From contig JAUSAZ010000012.1 of assembly GCA_030652255.1 (NCBI GenBank), positions 17,049 to 81,048 on the forward strand: DNA of 64,000 nt, given 5' to 3'. The stretch's first letter is position 1. The number at the start of each line of letters is the position of its first letter. Below the pieces are notes generated by a model. It searched no databases, had not been told where the DNA came from, and worked only from the letters and a program-made list of their open reading frames with translations. Shown in pieces: positions 56,192 to 64,000 of this stretch. A program made the translations under genes and the position numbers. Source of the DNA: Myxococcales bacterium (lineage in GTDB: Bacteria > Myxococcota_A > Polyangia > Polyangiales > Ga0077539).

Positions 56192-59079
56192 GGCTCGCAG
56201 AGTCCAGTCGCCCCGCAGCGGAGGGGCGCGTCGCAGGGGATGGAACCAGGCGTCCGTCGGCAGCGGCCGCCCTCGACACCAAATTCTCGACAGCGCCACT
56301 CGTCGACCGACGGACCTTCGCAGCTGGCGTCGAGGCCGCAATCGCCCGGGCGGCACGGGGCGCCCGCAGCGAGCACCGCGACGCAGAAGTCGTTTCGACA
56401 TTGCAGGTCGCCATCACAGACGGGTCGCAGGAGCCGGCATGGGCTGTTCGCCCCGCCGCGACGGACACAACGCCAGTCGGAGATGCCGTGCTCCCGGCAC
56501 ACGAGTTCTGGTCCGCAGGGCTGTCCGTACATGGGCTCGCACGGGGCGCCCACCGCCAGGGTCTCCCGGCAGGTGCCGTAGTCGTCGCAGAAGAGCCCGG
56601 CGCCGCAGGGCTGCGTCGCGTTGCAGGGTCCGCCGAGACCCGCCGAAGCCACGCACTGCGACGCGGCGCCGACGTGGACACACTGCTGCCCCGACGGACA
56701 CGTCCGCTCCGGACCCACGCACGCCGTCCGGGCCATCGGGACGACACAGAAGACCCCGGCCTCGTCGCAGGCCAGGCCCACGTCGCATGGCGGCAGCGAC
56801 CCGCCGGCGGGGCGGCAGAAACCGTTGAGGGTCCCCGCGAGCCGGCAGCGCTGCGACTCTGCACAGTCGAGCCCGACAGCGCACCGGGAGGAGTCGACGC
56901 AGCTCGCTCCGACGGGTCCCGGCTCCTCGACGGGTCCATCGCAGCGCAGCGCCTGCGTCGACCCTGACGGACCGCACCGGATGCCGCCGCGACATGGGGT
57001 CGGGCCGCGGAGGCACGGGCCGCGGAGCGTACCCGGCTCGGCACAGTAGGAGCTGTAATCCGAGGCGTCGGGAATGACGCAGGAGGTCGACGCCGGGCAA
57101 TCGAAGTCCTCGCGACATCGTTCATCGGGCGCTACGCCGGACAGCCGACCACAACGGAGATCGCCGCCGCACTGATAGCCCGGCGGGCAGGACACCTCGC
57201 CGAGGGAGAGCCGGTACGCCCATCGGTCACAAGGGCCCCCCGGCGCGCCAGCGCGAACGCATCGCCGCGCCTCGCCGGCATCGCCTGCGCCGCAGTACGA
57301 GCCGGGCTCACAACCCGCGGTCGGCGGCCAGGCGCCCGGGGTCATCCCGCAAGGCGACCCGATCGGCGCGGGGCGCACACAGAACGAGCTCATCGGATCG
57401 CACGTCAGCCCCTCGTCGCAGCGGGGCGCGCGATCGGTGCGGCAGCGACCGCCCAGCCGCCCCTCCGGTAGCTGGCACACGCTGCTCCCGCTCGTGCCGG
57501 GCGGGCACATCGGGTACGCGGCGCAGAGCGTCCCGTCGCAGACGAGGCCGTCATCGCACTCGGGCCACGTCCGGCGACACCCGCCTCCGGCCGTGCCCTG
57601 CGCGACGCAGGTCCCCCGCCCCGGACGCACGACGCACTCCGCGCCCTCCGGACAGAGCAGGACATCGCTGCATCGGTCTCCGAGCGCCACGCTCCGGGCG
57701 CATCGGGGGCTCAGGTCTCGATCGCGCGCGAGGCACCGCAGACCCTCCTCGCATTCGTGATCCGCGGCGCACCGATGGCCTGCCATGCCGGGGTGGTTGC
57801 AGCCCGCTTCGCACGGTTCGGCCAGCAGGCTCCCCGGCGGGAGCACGCTCGCGGCGCAGCGCCGAACGCCGCCCTCGTTCATGCAGGCGAGCCCCGGCGC
57901 GCAGGGGCGATGGAGCCCTGCCCCGCAGACCTCACCCATCCCCACGAAGGGTCGGCAGCGAGGTAGATAGATCGAGACCGGCGATGCTCTCCAGGTCGAG
58001 GACATCTCGATCGAGCAAATGAGGCCATCGTCGCAGAGCCCGGCGCGTCCGGCCGTCGGCGTGCAGACGCCGCCCTCGACGCGCGCTCGGACGCAGCGTG
58101 TCTCGCCGTCTGCGCTGGCGACGCACCGGGTGCCCGGCTCGCAGGGCCCCTCGAAGTCCGAGCACCGCTCTCCCTCGCGGTGGAGCCGCTCGCAGGTGTC
58201 GCGATGGCAACCGAGCCCGGGATCGCAGCCGGGGCTGCCGGCGCAGCTGCCGTGCTCCGCGCCGTCGCGCACGCAGCGCGCGGACCGGTCGACGATGGAG
58301 GCGCAACGTGCGCCGGGCGGGCAGGTCGGACCGGTCGCCCTCGCGTTGCAGGTTCCACCGATGAAGGGCACCGGTCGTTCGGTCAGGGTGAGGGTGAACG
58401 CCGTCATGACGGCCACGGCGGAGGTCACCCGCGCGGGCGTGGCCGCGACGCCGATCCACACCGTGGTCCCGGCCTCGAGCACGCGGGTCGCGAAGGGGAT
58501 CGGGCCGCCGGAGTTGTACGCCGACCGCGGGCCGACCGCGCATCCGAGCGGCTCGGCCCCCGACGAGCACGCTGTCGACGCCCACGCGACGAGTCGAACC
58601 GGCACCAGGCGCTCGGCCGTCGCCTCGACCTCGAGCAACCCCCTGCGCTGCATGGTCCAGCGCATCAGCCGTGGATGCAGCGCTTGCGGAAAGCACGACG
58701 GGCCGGGTCCCGGTCCGATCGACTCGGCCGTGTCGAAGGTGTTCCCGCCGTAGTGCACCTTCCCCGGGGAGCGAACACCCTCCCGATCGAGGTCGACGAA
58801 CGCACCCGGCTCGCAGGGGTCGTTGGGAATCACCGGCCGCAGCGGCAGGGAGACCTCTGGCGACCCATCCGCGACGTCGGCGGGCGCGGTGCCATCCGAA
58901 GCCGCGTCGCCCAACGCAGCGTCGGACGAGGGCGCGTCGAAGGTCGTGGCGTCGCCGCCCGTCGGCACGGCGTCCGACGACGAATCGACGGGGACGAGGG
59001 CTCCGTGGTCCGAACAGGCTGCCAGGCCGACCAGCAGCGCCGACCAGCCCGCACCATGACGCGAGGGACGAGGGGGCAT
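56188..59079 (-). CDS. large Cys-rich secreted lipoprotein
   Basis: A 963-residue exported lipoprotein, from ATG 59079 where a signal peptide ends G-L-A-A-C (Cys22); another ATG at 59181 gives no signal peptide. An Asp/Ser/Ala linker (about 30-75) precedes a domain with FVDLDREGVRSPGKVHYGG, then a beta-rich part. From about 240 to the end are about 15 short modules of the pattern C-x-x-G-L-x-C-x(5-7)-C, such as PCEPGTRCVASADGETRCVR and GCEPGSYCGAGDAGEARRC, which look like EGF/Dickkopf-like Cys modules held by disulphides. Function unknown; a cell-surface binding role is likely. Its TGA overlaps the ATG of the FG-GAP gene, so the two form an operon. Confidence 0.78.
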   Translation of the reverse strand: MPPRPSRHGAGWSALLVGLAACSDHGALVPVDSSSDAVPTGGDATTFDAPSSDAALGDAASDGTAPADVADGSPEVSLPLRPVIPNDPCEPGAFVDLDREGVRSPGKVHYGGNTFDTAESIGPGPGPSCFPQALHPRLMRWTMQRRGLLEVEATAERLVPVRLVAWASTACSSGAEPLGCAVGPRSAYNSGGPIPFATRVLEAGTTVWIGVAATPARVTSAVAVMTAFTLTLTERPVPFIGGTCNARATGPTCPPGARCASIVDRSARCVRDGAEHGSCAGSPGCDPGLGCHRDTCERLHREGERCSDFEGPCEPGTRCVASADGETRCVRARVEGGVCTPTAGRAGLCDDGLICSIEMSSTWRASPVSIYLPRCRPFVGMGEVCGAGLHRPCAPGLACMNEGGVRRCAASVLPPGSLLAEPCEAGCNHPGMAGHRCAADHECEEGLRCLARDRDLSPRCARSVALGDRCSDVLLCPEGAECVVRPGRGTCVAQGTAGGGCRRTWPECDDGLVCDGTLCAAYPMCPPGTSGSSVCQLPEGRLGGRCRTDRAPRCDEGLTCDPMSSFCVRPAPIGSPCGMTPGAWPPTAGCEPGSYCGAGDAGEARRCVRAGAPGGPCDRWAYRLSLGEVSCPPGYQCGGDLRCGRLSGVAPDERCREDFDCPASTSCVIPDASDYSSYCAEPGTLRGPCLRGPTPCRGGIRCGPSGSTQALRCDGPVEEPGPVGASCVDSSRCAVGLDCAESQRCRLAGTLNGFCRPAGGSLPPCDVGLACDEAGVFCVVPMARTACVGPERTCPSGQQCVHVGAASQCVASAGLGGPCNATQPCGAGLFCDDYGTCRETLAVGAPCEPMYGQPCGPELVCREHGISDWRCVRRGGANSPCRLLRPVCDGDLQCRNDFCVAVLAAGAPCRPGDCGLDASCEGPSVDEWRCREFGVEGGRCRRTPGSIPCDAPLRCGATGLCEP

Positions 59080-59323
59080 CGAACGAATATCGGTTTCGAC
59101 CGGGACGCCAACAAGCACGGAACACGGAGCGGGGCTGAGCGCGCCGCGGAACCGCACGACATCTGGGGCGATCGGATTCATCGGGCAGGGTCCCTCCCTG
59201 GTGCGCGAGGTGGACCTCGTCGGTGGATCGGGTTGCCTGCGACATCGCTGACATTCGCGCTGCCTACGCCGTAGTCCGCGCTTTCCGCGCGCCCCCCCGT
59301 GGCGTAGCCTCGACGCTTCGCGC
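59080..59323. promoter_or_regulatory. divergent intergenic region
   Basis: This 244-base gap separates the lipoprotein operon (minus) from the giant kinase (plus). On the minus strand TATTCG (59089-59084) lies four bases before ATG 59079, a leaderless arrangement. On the plus strand TAGCCT (59305-59310) lies 13 bases before ATG 59324, with TTTCCG 17 bases upstream of it as a weak -35. It is less GC-rich than the coding DNA around it. Confidence 0.3.
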
Positions 59324-62300
59324 ATGTCGACGGCCAACCCCCAGCGCCTCGGTCGATACATCGTCACGCGGCGCCTCGGGGTGGGCGGCATGGCGGAGGT
59401 CTTCCTCGCCCGCTCGCGCGGGGCGGAGGGCGTCGACAAGTCCCTGGTGGTCAAGCGCATCCTCCCGGACTTCGCGGAAAACCCGCACTTCCGCACGATG
59501 TTCGTGGACGAGGCGCGGGTCGCGATGCGGCTCAACCACCCCAACCTCGTGCAGGTGTACGGCTTCGAGTCCGACGGGCCGACCCTCCTGCTCATCATGG
59601 AGCACGTCGACGGGCCCGACCTCGGCCTGCTGCTCGCGACGGCCCACCGGGCGGGCGAGAAGGTCCCCTACGCGGTCGCCGCGCACGTGCTGCGGGAGCT
59701 CTCCCGCGCCCTCCACTACGCCCACGAGCGCCACGACGAGCAGGGCCGCGCCCTCGAGATCGTGCACCGCGACGTGTCCCCCGCCAACGTGCTGCTCTCC
59801 TACGAAGGGGCCGTGAAGCTCGGCGATTTCGGCATCGCCCACGCGCGCTCGGCGTCCTTCACCGAGACCGGGCTGGTGCAGGGCAAGTACGGCTACATGG
59901 CCCCGGAGCAGGCCCGCGGCGAGCCCGTCGACCGGCGCGCCGACGTCTTCGCGCTGGGCGTGGTGCTCCTCGAGCTCCTGCTCGGCCGCCCGTGGTTCGC
60001 CGACGTGCCCGACGCGCAGACCCTCCTCGCCCAGGTGCGCGCGGGCCAGCTGCCCGACCCCGACGTGCTGGTGCCCGACGCCCCGGAGGCCCTGCGCGCG
60101 GTGGTGCGCCGCGCGATGCGCCCCAGCGCCGACGATCGCTACGCCACGGCGCGCGAGGTGGCCGTCTCGCTCAACGGCTTCCTGCACATGGCCGAGCAGC
60201 AGGCCGACGCGCTCACGCTCGAGCAGTTCGTCGAGAAGATCATGCCCCGCCGGCGCGCGAGCAACACGCCCGCGTCGCCGTCGTCGCGTCCGCCGCCGCC
60301 CGCGTACAGCTCGCTCCCGACGGTGGGCCCGGGCTCGCTCATGCCCGACGACTTCGGCGCGGCCCGCGACGGCGTCGGGCGCACCATGCCCGCGTTCGAC
60401 CCCTACGCGAGCGTGACCCAGCCCGAGCTGATGCTGCTCTCGGACATCTCGGCGCCCCGCGCGCCCCGGGTCGACGCCGTCGGCGCCGTGCGCGAGCGGG
60501 TCAACGTGGCGGTCATCGTCGGGCGCATGTCCCGGCCGGCCCACTCGCCCGAGACCCGCGCCCTCGTCGCCCTCATCGACGCCCTCGCCTTCAAGGCCGC
60601 CGCCACCCTCGAGTGGAACGGCGACGACCGCTTCACCCTCCTCGTCGGCGTGCTGCGCCCGCAGGTCGACGACCCCCTCCGCGCCGCGCGCCTCGCGCTC
60701 GACCTCCTCGACGCCGCGCGCACCCTCGCGGCCGACCTCGAGAGCGTCGACGAGGCCCTCGTCGAGCTCGCGCCCACCCTCGGCCTCGGGCTCGCCCGCG
60801 GGCTCGTCGCCTGCGCCTTCGACCCCGACGGCGTCCCGATGCGCTTCGAGCCCGTCGACGACGCGCTGCCCATCGCCAACGGCCTCGCCACCGCCGCGCG
60901 CCCCGGCGAGGCCCTCCTCGGCGCCGCGCTCGCGCGCTTCGTCCGCCGCGCGTTCGTGCTGCGCGAGGCCGCCTCCCGGGGCCCCCGGGCCTGGGCGCTG
61001 GAGCGCATGCGGGGGCGCTCCGAGCGCGACGCCTCGGCGGAGGTGCAGGGCTTCGCGCTGCTCGGCCGCGAGGTCGCGATGGGCGAGCTGCGCGACGCCT
61101 ACGGGGCGGTGATCTTCACCGAGCTCGGCGCGGCGCGGCGGGTGGTGGGCGAGCTCGGGATCGGCAAGTCCACGCTCCTGGGCGCCTTCGCCGAGGGGCT
61201 CCTGGGCGGCGCCACGCCCACCCGGGTGCTCCGGGTCGAGGCCTCGCTCGGCACGAGCCGCGTGCCCTTCGCCCTCATCGCGCAGCTGCTGCACCAGGTG
61301 CTGGTGCTCCAGCGCGACGCCGAGCCCCTCCTGCCCTCCGACCTCGTCGACCGCGAGGTGCTCGGCCGCGCGCTCGACCGCGCCGTGCAGCGCTGGGGCG
61401 CCGGCACCCTCGGGCGGCGGGCGGCGGTGCGGGCGCTGCGCTCCTGCCTGGGGCTCGACCCCCACGACGAGTCCGCCGAGGCGGCGATCACCCGCGAGCT
61501 CGCGCTGGTGCTGCGCCCGATGCTCTCGGAGACCGCCCACGACGGGCCGCTGGTGCTGCTGCTCGACGGCCTGGAGCTGGCCGACGCGCCCAGCCGCGCG
61601 CTGGTGGCCGACCTCGCGCGGCGCCCGCCCGGGTCGCCGGTGCTGGTGGTGCTCGCGCTGCGCGACGACGACGCGCTGCAGGGCGAGCTCGGCGGCGTGC
61701 CGGAGATCGTCGTGGGGCCGCTCGACGGCGAGGCGCGGCGCAGGCTCATCGCGCAGTCGCTCGGGGCCGACCACGCGAGCGACGCGCTGGTGCAGGAGGT
61801 GAGCGCGGTGGTGGGCGGCAACCCCCTCGCGATGCTGGAGGTGGTCGAGGCGCTGAGCGAGCGCGACCGGGTGCGCGCGCGGGCGCAGCTCGACGGCGCG
61901 GGGGAGATCGTCGCCGACCTGGTCACCGACGACCGCGGCGAGGCGCTGCTGCCCGGCACCCTCGACGAGGTGCTCGCGGCCCGCATCGACGCGCTGCCGC
62001 CGTCGAGCCGCGCGCTGCTCCGGTGGTGCGCCCTCTGCGAGGCCGAGCTCACCCGCGCGGTCGTCGACGCCCTCGGCGGCCCGGAGGGCCCGCGGGTGCG
62101 CGCGCGGCTGGTCACCGACGGCATCCTGGTCGAGACCCCGGGCGCGGCGGACGCGGCCCCGGTGCTCTCCTTCGCGCACGCGGCGCTGCGGCGGCTGCTG
62201 CGCGCCGCGGTCGACCCGACGGCGCTGCCGGCGATGCACGCGCGGCTGGCGGAGGTGCTCGAGCGGCAGGGCGTGAGCGCGGTGGGCGCGGCGCGGCACC

Positions 62301-63745
62301 ACACGGCGCTGGCGGTGCACCGCGAGGCCGCCGGGGCGACGCGGCCCGCGGCGCGGGCGTGGATGGAGGCCGCGCGGGCGTTCACCGTCGCCGGGGCGCG
62401 CGGGCAGCGCGAGGCGACCGAGGCCCATGAGCGGGTGCTCACCCTCTGCGCGGGGGCGCGCGACCTGGAGGGCCTGAAGCTCCAGGCGGCGGCGTGGGAG
62501 GCCCTGGAGGAGGCCGCGCGGGCGGGGGTGCACAACCGCCGGCGGCGGCGCGCGCTGCTGGCCCTGCGCGAGGTGGCGATCGCCTCGCAGGACGCCGGGG
62601 TCATCGCGCGGGCGCTCACCCGCCAGGCGCGCTTCAAGATCGAGATCACTCCCGGGCTCGACACGGCGCGCGACGTGGTGGCGGCGGTGCGGGCGGCGCG
62701 GCGGGCGGGCGACGCGCGCACCGAGGCCGAGGCGCGCTGGGCGTGGTCGGTGCACCTCGGGCACCGGGGCGAGCTGCGGGCGGCCATCGAGCAGGCCGAC
62801 GCGGCGCTGGGGGCGCTGCGGCGCGAGGCGGAGGTGCCGCGCGCGCTGGAGGTCGAGGTGCTGGTGACGCGCTCCACCATGCGGCGCTGGGTGGGCGAGC
62901 ACCGGGCGGCGCTCGACGTGGGCGCCGAGGCGGTGGCGACGGCGACGCGCTTCGGCCCGCGGCGGATGCTGGGCGCGGCCTACGACGCGGTGGGCATGGC
63001 GTGCATGGCCTCTGGGGCCCCGGCCGAGGCGCTGCGCTTCTTCCGCACGGCGATCTCGCTGGAGCGAGAGGTGGGCGGGCGCGACCGCATGGCCCGCACG
63101 GTGCTGCACGCCGGCAAGGCGTGGGGGGCGCTCGGGCGGGCGTCCCGGGCGCTGCAGTTCACGCAGCGTGCGGTGTCGCTGGCCGAGGCGGTGCGGCACG
63201 GCTTCGGCGGCACCCTCGCCGAGGCGCTGGTGACCCTGGCCGAGCTGCTGGTCGAGCGCGGCGACGTCGACGACGCCGCGGCGGCCATCGAGCGGGCGCG
63301 CGCGCTGCTCGGCGCCACCGGCGGGCGCTACGCCTACGTGCGGCTCTGCCTGGGCGACGGGCGGGTGCTCATGGCGCGGCGGCAGTACCGCCTCGCGCGC
63401 GTGGCGGTGGAGAGCGCCGAGCAGGCGGCGGCGGAGTCGGGGATCCCCCTGGAGGTGCTGCGGGCGCGGGCGGGCATGGCGCTGGCGGCGGCCCACCTGG
63501 GCGACCGCGCGGCGGCGGTGCACGCCATCGAGCGGGTGCTGGGCGACCCCCTGATGGCCAACCCGGCGCGCATCCACCGCGGGGCGCGGGTGCTGCGGGC
63601 CTGCGCCGAGGCGCTGCGGGTGCTGGGCGCGGGGCGGGGCGGGGACGTGACCAGCGCGGACGCGATGGCGCAGCAGGCGGGCACGCTCGAGCGGGCGGTG
63701 ATGGCGACGTGGCGCGTGGCGCCGCGGGAGGTGACGACGACGTGA
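59324..63745 (+). CDS. Ser/Thr kinase-ATPase-TPR protein
   Basis: A 1473-residue cytosolic signalling protein. The kinase domain (about 10-290) opens with GRYIVTRRLGVGGMAEVF; catalytic Lys lies in LVVKRIL (about 44), HRDVSPANVLL near 146 and DFGIAHA near 168. HRDVSPxNV is a variant often seen in Myxococcota kinases. A Pro-rich linker (about 310-340) follows. An AAA/NACHT-like ATPase region has Walker A GELGIGKST near 609 and LLLDGLEL as a Walker B candidate. The end (about 1000-1440) is an Ala-rich TPR-like solenoid. Such AfsK/PknK-like proteins combine kinase and signal-dependent ATPase switch. It is coupled by GTGA to the patatin gene. Confidence 0.9.
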   Translation: MSTANPQRLGRYIVTRRLGVGGMAEVFLARSRGAEGVDKSLVVKRILPDFAENPHFRTMFVDEARVAMRLNHPNLVQVYGFESDGPTLLLIMEHVDGPDLGLLLATAHRAGEKVPYAVAAHVLRELSRALHYAHERHDEQGRALEIVHRDVSPANVLLSYEGAVKLGDFGIAHARSASFTETGLVQGKYGYMAPEQARGEPVDRRADVFALGVVLLELLLGRPWFADVPDAQTLLAQVRAGQLPDPDVLVPDAPEALRAVVRRAMRPSADDRYATAREVAVSLNGFLHMAEQQADALTLEQFVEKIMPRRRASNTPASPSSRPPPPAYSSLPTVGPGSLMPDDFGAARDGVGRTMPAFDPYASVTQPELMLLSDISAPRAPRVDAVGAVRERVNVAVIVGRMSRPAHSPETRALVALIDALAFKAAATLEWNGDDRFTLLVGVLRPQVDDPLRAARLALDLLDAARTLAADLESVDEALVELAPTLGLGLARGLVACAFDPDGVPMRFEPVDDALPIANGLATAARPGEALLGAALARFVRRAFVLREAASRGPRAWALERMRGRSERDASAEVQGFALLGREVAMGELRDAYGAVIFTELGAARRVVGELGIGKSTLLGAFAEGLLGGATPTRVLRVEASLGTSRVPFALIAQLLHQVLVLQRDAEPLLPSDLVDREVLGRALDRAVQRWGAGTLGRRAAVRALRSCLGLDPHDESAEAAITRELALVLRPMLSETAHDGPLVLLLDGLELADAPSRALVADLARRPPGSPVLVVLALRDDDALQGELGGVPEIVVGPLDGEARRRLIAQSLGADHASDALVQEVSAVVGGNPLAMLEVVEALSERDRVRARAQLDGAGEIVADLVTDDRGEALLPGTLDEVLAARIDALPPSSRALLRWCALCEAELTRAVVDALGGPEGPRVRARLVTDGILVETPGAADAAPVLSFAHAALRRLLRAAVDPTALPAMHARLAEVLERQGVSAVGAARHHTALAVHREAAGATRPAARAWMEAARAFTVAGARGQREATEAHERVLTLCAGARDLEGLKLQAAAWEALEEAARAGVHNRRRRRALLALREVAIASQDAGVIARALTRQARFKIEITPGLDTARDVVAAVRAARRAGDARTEAEARWAWSVHLGHRGELRAAIEQADAALGALRREAEVPRALEVEVLVTRSTMRRWVGEHRAALDVGAEAVATATRFGPRRMLGAAYDAVGMACMASGAPAEALRFFRTAISLEREVGGRDRMARTVLHAGKAWGALGRASRALQFTQRAVSLAEAVRHGFGGTLAEALVTLAELLVERGDVDDAAAAIERARALLGATGGRYAYVRLCLGDGRVLMARRQYRLARVAVESAEQAAAESGIPLEVLRARAGMALAAAHLGDRAAAVHAIERVLGDPLMANPARIHRGARVLRACAEALRVLGAGRGGDVTSADAMAQQAGTLERAVMATWRVAPREVTTT

Positions 63746-64000
63746 CGAGCGAGCGGTGGAGCAAGCCGGTGATCCCGCGGTCGGTGGCGCTGGTGCTGTC
63801 GGGGGGCGGCGCGCGGGGGGCGTACGAGGTGGGGGTGCTCTCGTACCTCTACGGCGAGCTCACGCGGCTGCGGGGCGACGTGGCGCCGCGGGTCGACGTC
63901 ATCTGCGGCACCAGCGTGGGGGCCATCAACGGGTGCTACCTCGCCGCGCACATGGCCGACCCGGTCTCCGGCGTGAAGCGCCTCGTCGACCTCTGGACCT
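63742..64000 (+). CDS. patatin-like phospholipase (3' end outside window)
   Basis: Starts at GTG 63742, overlapping the kinase stop by GTGA, and runs off the window. The visible 86 residues include LVLSGGGARGAYEVGVL, the oxyanion-hole block of patatins, and CGTSVGAINGC with nucleophile Ser58 in G-T-S-V-G. Patatins use a Ser-Asp dyad; the Asp lies outside the window. The enzyme hydrolyses phospholipid or lipid acyl esters, and could also be an effector controlled by the upstream kinase, though that is inference from coupling only. Confidence 0.88.
   Translation, partial: MTSERWSKPVIPRSVALVLSGGGARGAYEVGVLSYLYGELTRLRGDVAPRVDVICGTSVGAINGCYLAAHMADPVSGVKRLVDLWT

Noticed and set aside
59264..63577. 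1437-codon minus-strand frame opposite the giant kinase
   Set aside because: Same cause: antisense of a real gene with kinase, Walker and TPR motifs; no domain on the antisense side.

Overview
The window looks like a chromosomal segment of a very GC-rich member of the Myxococcota (deltaproteobacterial lineage, probably Polyangiales/Sandaracinaceae-like). I infer this from the style of the genes: Ser/Thr kinases fused to TPR or ATPase modules, an FHA-GAF-sigma54 activator, many secreted lipoproteins with Asp/Ala/Pro linkers and FG-GAP or Cys-rich repeats, an OmpA protein with thrombospondin type-3 repeats, and strong G/C at third codon positions. No rRNA, tRNA, CRISPR array, transposase or phage gene was seen. 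No species assignment is possible from sequence reading alone.

Layout. (1) 1-7909, minus strand: a translation/transcription operon in the order rimP, nusA, ylxR-L7Ae, infB, an unknown gene, ylxP (DUF503), rbfA, truB (cut by the window start). (2) 8244-13582: an OmpA/TSP3 envelope protein, an acyl-CoA thioesterase, a HEAT-repeat lipoprotein, the radical-SAM enzyme EpmB and a small unknown gene. (3) 13654-20980: a tight plus-strand run of a cyclic-nucleotide-binding/GspE-type ATPase, a TPR-Ser/Thr kinase, an ABC exporter and a group II truncated haemoglobin. (4) 21000-25341: a small repeat protein, a DUF4388/J-like/TPR protein and a secreted esterase-like lipoprotein. (5) 25509-31084: a two-gene 2-hydroxyacyl-CoA dehydratase activase/dehydratase-like unit behind a promoter with a palindrome in its spacer. 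(6) 31140-41066: DUF3634, an unknown membrane-anchored protein, a fatty-acid desaturase, YchF, two coupled unknown/TPR genes, an FHA-GAF-AAA+ regulator, a J-like protein and an unknown protein. (7) 41154-46263: a fibrinogen-like lipoprotein, DUF420, a membrane protein coupled to pyruvate kinase.

(8) 46344-48850 is the most unusual part: a cytosolic histidine kinase whose 5' half is clearly less GC-rich than its neighbours, overlapping by ATGA a response regulator whose output domain is a PD-(D/E)xK nuclease-like domain. It resembles, in logic only, two-component-type anti-phage systems. (9) 48909-59079: FG-GAP lipoprotein, cystathionine beta-synthase, a threonine-dehydrogenase-like SDR, then a divergent two-gene lipoprotein operon whose FG-GAP member has lost its normal 3' end. 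(10) 59324-64000: a kinase-ATPase-TPR giant protein coupled by GTGA to a patatin-like phospholipase cut by the window end.

Many genes start within about 7-13 bases of a TAnnnT-like hexamer, suggesting leaderless or short-leader transcripts. Gene pairs are often joined by ATGA/GTGA overlaps, so the operons above are probably translationally coupled. Long reading frames on the opposite strand of nearly every gene are GC-driven shadows and were left out.
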